From contig JAMJTX010000026.1 of NCBI GenBank assembly GCA_024281215.1, forward strand, positions 1-34,342: a stretch of 34,342 bases of DNA, read 5' to 3'. The notes beneath the pieces were generated by a model, which did not search any database, was not told where the DNA came from, and saw only the letters and a list, made by a program, of their open reading frames with translations. Shown here piece by piece: positions 28,423 through 34,342 of the stretch. This DNA comes from Candidatus Thiovulum karukerense (GTDB lineage Bacteria; Campylobacterota; Campylobacteria; Campylobacterales; Thiovulaceae). A program made the position numbers and the translations under genes. The number at the start of each line of letters is the position of its first letter. The first letter of the stretch is position 1.

Positions 28423-31400
28423 TCAACTCTTATTAACCCAAGCTTTAATCATAAGCAGAAGAGCTTTAGAGTCGATCGGTTTAGACATATAGTCATTTGC
28501 ACCAACTTCTATACATCTCTCTTTATCCTCTTTCATAGCCTTTGCGGTAACTGCAATAATTGGAAGCTCTGTCAGTTTCAACTCTCCCCGAATCTTAGTG
28601 ATGGTCTCAAATCCGTCCATCTCTGGCATCATAATATCCATAAGAACCAGATCAACAGATTCACTCTTTAACTTCTCAATAGCTTGAACTCCATTAAGGG
28701 CATGAAGAGTCACAACTTTCTCTTTTTGGAGCATAGCTGACATTGAAAAGATATTTCGTGAATCATCATCAACAATCAACACTCTCTTTCCAGCTAGTTG
28801 ATTATCGAGGGTAAAGCTACTCTCTTTATAGCTTTTATCAATCAGATCTTTATCACTAAAAAGTTCGTCTTTAACTGGACCACTCTCTACTGGAGGCTCT
28901 TGAATAGTAACCTCTGGTTTTTTCTCTTCTTGGACTCTCTTTCGTTGTGTTGTACTCCTCTTCTTGATTACAGAAGAGCTAGGTAGATAGATCTTGAAAG
29001 TACTTCCACTATTTTCCTTGCTGACAACCTCAATTTTACCCCCAATTAACTCAACAAACTTTTTACTGATTGAGAGACCAAGACCAGTTCCACCATACTT
29101 ACGACTAATAGAGCCATCAACCTGTTTAAATGCTTCAAAAATATATGAGAGCTTATCTTTAGGTATTCCAATTCCACTATCTTTTACACTAATCAGAACT
29201 GGGAACTCACTATCTTTCTGTTGAGTCACTCGGAGAGCAACTTGCCCTTTATCTGTAAATTTAAAAGCATTTGAGAGTAGGTTTCTTAAAACTTGTAACA
29301 GTTTAACTCTATCTGTCGAGATACTATTTTTATAATCATCACGAACAATAAACTCAAGATCTTTACTCTTTGCAATTGGTTGGAACAGGTCATTCAATTC
29401 ACCTGTCAATTCTGTTGTATTAAAGTCATCATATATGATATCCATTCGACCTGACTCTATTTTTGATAGATCTAAAATATCATTAATTAGAAGCAGAAGA
29501 TCTTGACCTGACTTATTGATAACTCTAGCCTGTTTTAGAGACTCTTCTGAAAGCTCTTCACTATTATCGCTCAACATCTTTGAGAGGAGAATAATTGAGT
29601 TAAGAGGTGTTCGAAGTTCGTGAGACATATTTGCTAAAAACTCTGATTTGTATTGACTAGACTTCTCTAACTCTTTTGCTCGTTCATCTAACTCAACTTT
29701 TGCAGTCTCAAGCATATCGTTTTTAACCCTCATATCGTGGGCTTGTTGCTCTAACTGCTGTTGTTGTTCCTCCATCTGGACATTTGATTGTTGAAGCTCC
29801 TCACTCTTAACTTGAAGCTCTTCATAAGCCTTTTGAGAATCTTCAAGAAGCTCTCTAATTTTTGATCCCTGTTTGACATTGAAGAAGAAAGCACTAATTA
29901 GCTTTCCAGCTCGATTCATAAAATCTTTTTGGAGTTGAGAGAAAATCTCAAAAGATGCAACTTCAATCACTCCAAGCAGAGTTCCCTCATATATAATAGG
30001 GAATGTATATGTGTTGGTTGGCTCACGATGGACAATCCCACTCCCAACAACAAAGTCACTTTTTGATATATTCTTAAGAAGAATAGGCTGTTTTTCAAGT
30101 GCAACTTGACCAATTACCCCCTCTCCTAATTTAAAGTTATTAGAGAGTGACTCGCGATCGATAAAGGCATATGATGATTTTAGATGTAACTCACCTTTCG
30201 CCTCATTAAATAGAAAGAGAAGAGCTGATGATGCTTCAATATGTTTAGATATTAGAGTTAATGCCTCTGTTGATAGCTTCTGAATATCCTCAATCCCAGA
30301 TAGTGAATTACTCAAGTTGCTAAATCCATCTTTCAGCCAATTATCATCTATATTCTTTTTGCTGTTACTATTAAGAGTTGCTGTCATCTTCTGGAGAGCA
30401 AATCCTAAACTATCCTTATCACTCTTAATTGCTATATTCTGAGAGTAGTCACCCTCGGCAATCTGTTCAGCTTGAAGAACGATCCCCTTAAGAGTCTCTA
30501 TCATTTTGTTAAGAGCTATCCCCAATCTGTCCTGTTCAGAGACATCTTTTAGAGATATATCAAAGTCACCAACGGCAACCCGTTCAGCAACATCTCGAAT
30601 CTCTTCAAAATATATAATTAAATCTTGAAGAGCATTACCTAGGCTATCTTGAGAACCTCTAACATCTAATCGAGTATTGAGTTCGCCATTCGATAGACTA
30701 CTTGCAAGGTTTGCTACCTCATTAAGCCTATCTGTCATTTGGTTAATAGTGTTTGAGAGTTCATTTCGTTCGCCATTAACAGATATACGATTAGAGAAAT
30801 CTCCATCTGCAACCCGCTTCGCCTGTTCAATAACTGTTTTTATATTGATATATAGTCTATTTGAAGCCTCTATCAAATCTCCTATCTCATCTCTATTTCC
30901 GTACTCTATATTTATTGGCACAGGCTCTCCATTCGATATCTTTTGAATCTGAGCTGTGACTGATGAGAGTGGATTTAATACTTGACGAATATATCTTTTT
31001 ATAAAAACTATTAAAACGAAAAGAGCAAATATTACCGCAGAGAGAAAATAGTATTCAAACTCTCGTAACTCCTCAAAAGCTACATCTTTTTCAGCATGGC
31101 TAATTATCACCCAATACTTATCTGGATGATTTTGGTCTGGATATACTCGTTTAAAAGCATGAATATGGTTATGGAGATTGACAAAACCACTCTCTTGTTT
31201 CTGAATAGCTTCAAATAGAGGTGGATCATCAATTTTGACATTTGACTCGTGACCAATTTGCCATCCCCACCTCTTATTCTCATTGTTGTGGTAAAGATAG
31301 TATCCATCTTGATTAACCATATAAATACTTCGATTTTCATGTGTAATATCTATCTTTCTAAAGAATTGGAAAAAATATTCAGCATAAGCATTTATAACTA

Positions 31401-32016
31401 ACATTGACCGCTGATTGCCATCTCCATCATATATAAAAGTTGAGAAGTGTAGAATTGGTGTCTGCGGAATGAGAATTTTTCCAAACTCCATATTCAACTC
31501 CATCTGAGATATATAGATATCTTGGAAGCCCAAGCTTAAAGCTGATTTGTAGTAATCATAACTCTCTCTATTTTGCAGTCTATTCTCCGGTTGAACAATT
31601 GCACCTTTGCTTTTTACATCAAAGAGAACAGTAACACTCTCTTTTCCATTTAAGTCTAAAATTCTGATTTTAAAATATGCTTTTTTTAACTCTATTAAAG
31701 ACTTAAAAGTCTCTTCATTGGCTCGTCTCCACTCCTCAATCTCATACTTCATTCGGACACTCTCCCAATTTAGCATATTGGTAATTGAGTGTGAGTTAGC
31801 AATAAAGTGAGTATCCTGTTTAACCATCTCCAACTTCTGCATAAGAGATAGATGGGCATCATCAACAATCTGTTGATGGGTCTTGAGGACTTTATCAATG
31901 TGTGCCTCTTGACTAGTTGTATAGCCAATATAACCAACTAACCCTACAATAAGAATTGTAAAGGCTGTTATGATATATGTTAATTTTGTCTGAATATTTA
32001 TCCGCACTCTAGTCAC
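28423..32016 (-). CDS. Hybrid sensor histidine kinase/response regulator (CACHE-type sensor, HAMP array, GAF, HisKA, HATPase, REC)
   Basis: Two TM helices flanking periplasmic sensor; repeated A..V..GDF/Y...E.D.LG.ALN.M units; GAF-like region; H-box SHELRTPLNSI; N/G boxes (NLLSNAFKFTDKG, DSGIGIPKDKL, GGTGLGLSI); REC VLIVDDDSRN...LVLMDIMMPEMDG. Confidence 0.95.
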   Translation of the reverse strand: MTRVRINIQTKLTYIITAFTILIVGLVGYIGYTTSQEAHIDKVLKTHQQIVDDAHLSLMQKLEMVKQDTHFIANSHSITNMLNWESVRMKYEIEEWRRANEETFKSLIELKKAYFKIRILDLNGKESVTVLFDVKSKGAIVQPENRLQNRESYDYYKSALSLGFQDIYISQMELNMEFGKILIPQTPILHFSTFIYDGDGNQRSMLVINAYAEYFFQFFRKIDITHENRSIYMVNQDGYYLYHNNENKRWGWQIGHESNVKIDDPPLFEAIQKQESGFVNLHNHIHAFKRVYPDQNHPDKYWVIISHAEKDVAFEELREFEYYFLSAVIFALFVLIVFIKRYIRQVLNPLSSVTAQIQKISNGEPVPINIEYGNRDEIGDLIEASNRLYINIKTVIEQAKRVADGDFSNRISVNGERNELSNTINQMTDRLNEVANLASSLSNGELNTRLDVRGSQDSLGNALQDLIIYFEEIRDVAERVAVGDFDISLKDVSEQDRLGIALNKMIETLKGIVLQAEQIAEGDYSQNIAIKSDKDSLGFALQKMTATLNSNSKKNIDDNWLKDGFSNLSNSLSGIEDIQKLSTEALTLISKHIEASSALLFLFNEAKGELHLKSSYAFIDRESLSNNFKLGEGVIGQVALEKQPILLKNISKSDFVVGSGIVHREPTNTYTFPIIYEGTLLGVIEVASFEIFSQLQKDFMNRAGKLISAFFFNVKQGSKIRELLEDSQKAYEELQVKSEELQQSNVQMEEQQQQLEQQAHDMRVKNDMLETAKVELDERAKELEKSSQYKSEFLANMSHELRTPLNSIILLSKMLSDNSEELSEESLKQARVINKSGQDLLLLINDILDLSKIESGRMDIIYDDFNTTELTGELNDLFQPIAKSKDLEFIVRDDYKNSISTDRVKLLQVLRNLLSNAFKFTDKGQVALRVTQQKDSEFPVLISVKDSGIGIPKDKLSYIFEAFKQVDGSISRKYGGTGLGLSISKKFVELIGGKIEVVSKENSGSTFKIYLPSSSVIKKRSTTQRKRVQEEKKPEVTIQEPPVESGPVKDELFSDKDLIDKSYKESSFTLDNQLAGKRVLIVDDDSRNIFSMSAMLQKEKVVTLHALNGVQAIEKLKSESVDLVLMDIMMPEMDGFETITKIRGELKLTELPIIAVTAKAMKEDKERCIEVGANDYMSKPIDSKALLLMIKAWVNKS

Positions 32017-32025
32017 AACGACTCC

Positions 32026-33423
32026 TTATAGCTTATCTCCTATGAGATAATCAATCACCTCATCCATATTTATATGAGGCACAGCATCAATATCTCGATC
32101 TGGAAACTCAATTGGAGAGAAACTTGGAAAACTAAACATACCACCTCTCCATTCACTTTTTGGTGGATAATCTTCAGGAACTCTTCCAGAGTACTCTATT
32201 GTTGGTACTGTTTTTCCAACAACTCGCCCCTTTAAAGAGTCCATCTCTTTGCCTCCATAATCATGAACAATATCTTCCGTACTCTTAACTGATGCAAAAA
32301 CAATTGCCTCTGTATCTATCCCCTTGAGATTCAACTCCCGTTCAGCCTCTTCAACAACTGTATTCAGAAGCTTCTGATAGTTTTGATGTTGTGACGAAGC
32401 TATGTGATCAGCTTTTGTTGCTCCAAATAGAACTTTATCAATCTTCTTCTCAAGAACTTTTTTAAGAAAGCTCTGCTCCCCATACTCATACATTCGTATT
32501 ATCTTCTTAATAGCCTCTGTCATATCGATAAATGGGTTATACCCATTCTGGAGAGATTTTAGGACATCAACAAGAATAATCTGTCTATCAAACTGAGAAA
32601 AATATTCAACTGCAAGAGGCTCTACAATCTCTTTAATATATCGATTGTATCTATTTTGAAATCGTTGATATATTGAGTCTTCATGAGGTTTTAAATATTT
32701 TGGTGGTGGAAGAGGGGTAAAGAGAAGAGTTGAGTGATCACTTAGGTTTCCACTCTGAACACTTCGTCCAGGTTGAATAATAGAGAACCCCATATTTTGG
32801 AGAGTTCTTAAGTAGTCCCGATATTTATCCACAATTCCACGATCTGCACTTCCATCAGAAAAGCCATAGATATCGTGTTTGCTTAACTCACTCTGCCACT
32901 CTTTAGCTAACTCTCGTTTTACAGAGTTTCGTAACTGAGAGTATGCACTCTCTGACCACTCTGCAAACTCTTTGTTATACATCTCCAGATCAAAAAGCCA
33001 CTCTCCAGGATAGTCAATCACCTCAAGCTCTAATATCTTGTTTGGAAAGAATGAACTTCGGCTCTTAACTTCAATCTCAACTCTCACTTTTGAGACTGAT
33101 GAGGTTGATTTAGGCCACTTCGGATCTTCTGTCCGAAGAGCATCAACAACTGTTCGATAATCAAATTCAGGAACAGAGTCATCTTCAAGAGGGATAACCT
33201 TTGCAATAAACTCTTTTCCTCTACTTCTGCTAACTTTTTGGATTCTTTTTCCAGATACAAGTTGATTAACAAGTGATGTGATAAAGATACTCTTTCCACT
33301 TCGATTCAAACCAGTAACGGCAAGTTGAATCTTCTCCCGCTTCTTAAATATAGTATCAGCATGAATATCTTTTAGAAGTTTGAGTGTCTCACTCGATACT
33401 TTATCTATATACTCTTTTGCCAT
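32026..33423 (-). CDS. YcjX-like P-loop ATPase/GTPase family protein (DUF463)
   Basis: Walker A GLNRSGKSIFITSLVNQL; LEVIDYPGEWLFDL; VLFGATKADH; family-typical layout. Confidence 0.8.
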   Translation of the reverse strand: MAKEYIDKVSSETLKLLKDIHADTIFKKREKIQLAVTGLNRSGKSIFITSLVNQLVSGKRIQKVSRSRGKEFIAKVIPLEDDSVPEFDYRTVVDALRTEDPKWPKSTSSVSKVRVEIEVKSRSSFFPNKILELEVIDYPGEWLFDLEMYNKEFAEWSESAYSQLRNSVKRELAKEWQSELSKHDIYGFSDGSADRGIVDKYRDYLRTLQNMGFSIIQPGRSVQSGNLSDHSTLLFTPLPPPKYLKPHEDSIYQRFQNRYNRYIKEIVEPLAVEYFSQFDRQIILVDVLKSLQNGYNPFIDMTEAIKKIIRMYEYGEQSFLKKVLEKKIDKVLFGATKADHIASSQHQNYQKLLNTVVEEAERELNLKGIDTEAIVFASVKSTEDIVHDYGGKEMDSLKGRVVGKTVPTIEYSGRVPEDYPPKSEWRGGMFSFPSFSPIEFPDRDIDAVPHINMDEVIDYLIGDKL

Positions 33424-33430
33424 TCGCCTC

Positions 33431-34342
33431 TTATAGTCCCATTTTATCTGGATTTAGAATATTATTAGGATCAAAAGCCTTTTTAATATTTCGGAATAGA
33501 TTCATCTCTTCATCACTAAATGCCATGCCCATATATGGAGCTTTTACCATTCCAATACCATGCTCACCGCTCAATGTTCCACCCATATCTATTGTAGCTT
33601 GGAAAATCTCTTTTATAGCTTTGTAACCAATCTCAACAGCTTTTGGATCTGAACCATCAACCATAACATTTGTGTGTATATTTCCATCTCCTGAGTGTCC
33701 GAAGCAAGGAACATTAATTTTATACTTTTCAGCTATTTCGTTGAATCTTTTTAGTGTCTCTGGTAGCTTACTTCTAGGAACAGTAACATCTTCGTTTATC
33801 TTTTTGCTTCCATAGATAGAGATAGCCTGACTCGCATTTCTTCTTGCAAACCAGATATCTTTTGCTTCATTTTCATCTTTCGCTCGTCGAAACTCTGTGG
33901 CTCTATTCTCTTTAAAGACTCGTTCAATTACCTCTAGTTGAAGATTAAGGTCCTCTTCTAAATCTCCATCAACATCAGTTACAAGAATTGCTCCCGCCTC
34001 CTCTGGAAGTCCTTTTTTATACATCTGCTCAACAGCTTTAATGGTTAAGTTATCAAGAAACTCCATCGCAACAGGTGTTACACCACTTGCCATAGTTTTA
34101 AAGACGGCACTCATTGCATCTTCAACAGTTGGAAATATTCCCATTGCTGTTTTTGTCAATTTAGGTTTTGAAATTAGCTTCAGAGTAATCTCAGTAATGA
34201 CAGCAAGAGTCCCCTCACTTGCTATTAAAATCCCAGCGATGTTATAACCAGCAACATCTTTAATCGTTCTCTTACCAGCTCGGATAATATCTCCATTTGG
34301 AAGCACTGCTCGAACTGCCATCACATAATCTTTAGTGATTCC
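33431..34342 (-). CDS. glcD: FAD-linked oxidase, glycolate oxidase subunit GlcD-like (5' end beyond window)
   Basis: Reads to window edge as GITKDYVMAVRAVLPNGDIIRAGKRTIKDVAGYNIAGILIASEGTLAVITEITLKL...CFGHSGDGNIHTNV...SGEHGIGMVKAPYM...FDPNNILNPDKM. Confidence 0.9.
   Translation of the reverse strand, partial: GITKDYVMAVRAVLPNGDIIRAGKRTIKDVAGYNIAGILIASEGTLAVITEITLKLISKPKLTKTAMGIFPTVEDAMSAVFKTMASGVTPVAMEFLDNLTIKAVEQMYKKGLPEEAGAILVTDVDGDLEEDLNLQLEVIERVFKENRATEFRRAKDENEAKDIWFARRNASQAISIYGSKKINEDVTVPRSKLPETLKRFNEIAEKYKINVPCFGHSGDGNIHTNVMVDGSDPKAVEIGYKAIKEIFQATIDMGGTLSGEHGIGMVKAPYMGMAFSDEEMNLFRNIKKAFDPNNILNPDKMGL

Overview
AT-rich, gene-dense window. Its gene content (menaquinone via futalosine mqnC, flagellin/FlgL, MCE/MlaD-like protein, K+ channel with RCK domain, L28) suggests Campylobacterota (inference). 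About 20 CDSs are supported. Housekeeping genes are ligA, nnrDE, pyrF, trpA, rpmB, priA, mqnC, tmk and a glcD fragment. Flagellar genes are a flagellin and flgL. The rest include a large CACHE/poly-HAMP/GAF hybrid histidine kinase and a YcjX-like ATPase. The accessory part is bp 1-2044 (-) plus a four-gene cell-surface block at 6168-15132 (+). That block encodes a 1353-aa secreted protein, a 68-aa membrane peptide with a G8 tract, a lipoprotein with a 63-bp tandem repeat and Cys repeats, and a Pmp-like beta-helix protein with NPxxFNL repeats. Manual reverse-strand translation of 1-2044, which the ORF track omits because it has no stop in the window, gives a secreted protein that reads as a collinear paralogue of the 1353-aa protein. 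A compact two-hairpin element with complementary ends lies between the flagellin gene and priA and resembles a REP/MITE-type repeat. No tRNA, rRNA, CRISPR array or transposase was found by eye. All family assignments are from motif recognition; no searches were run.
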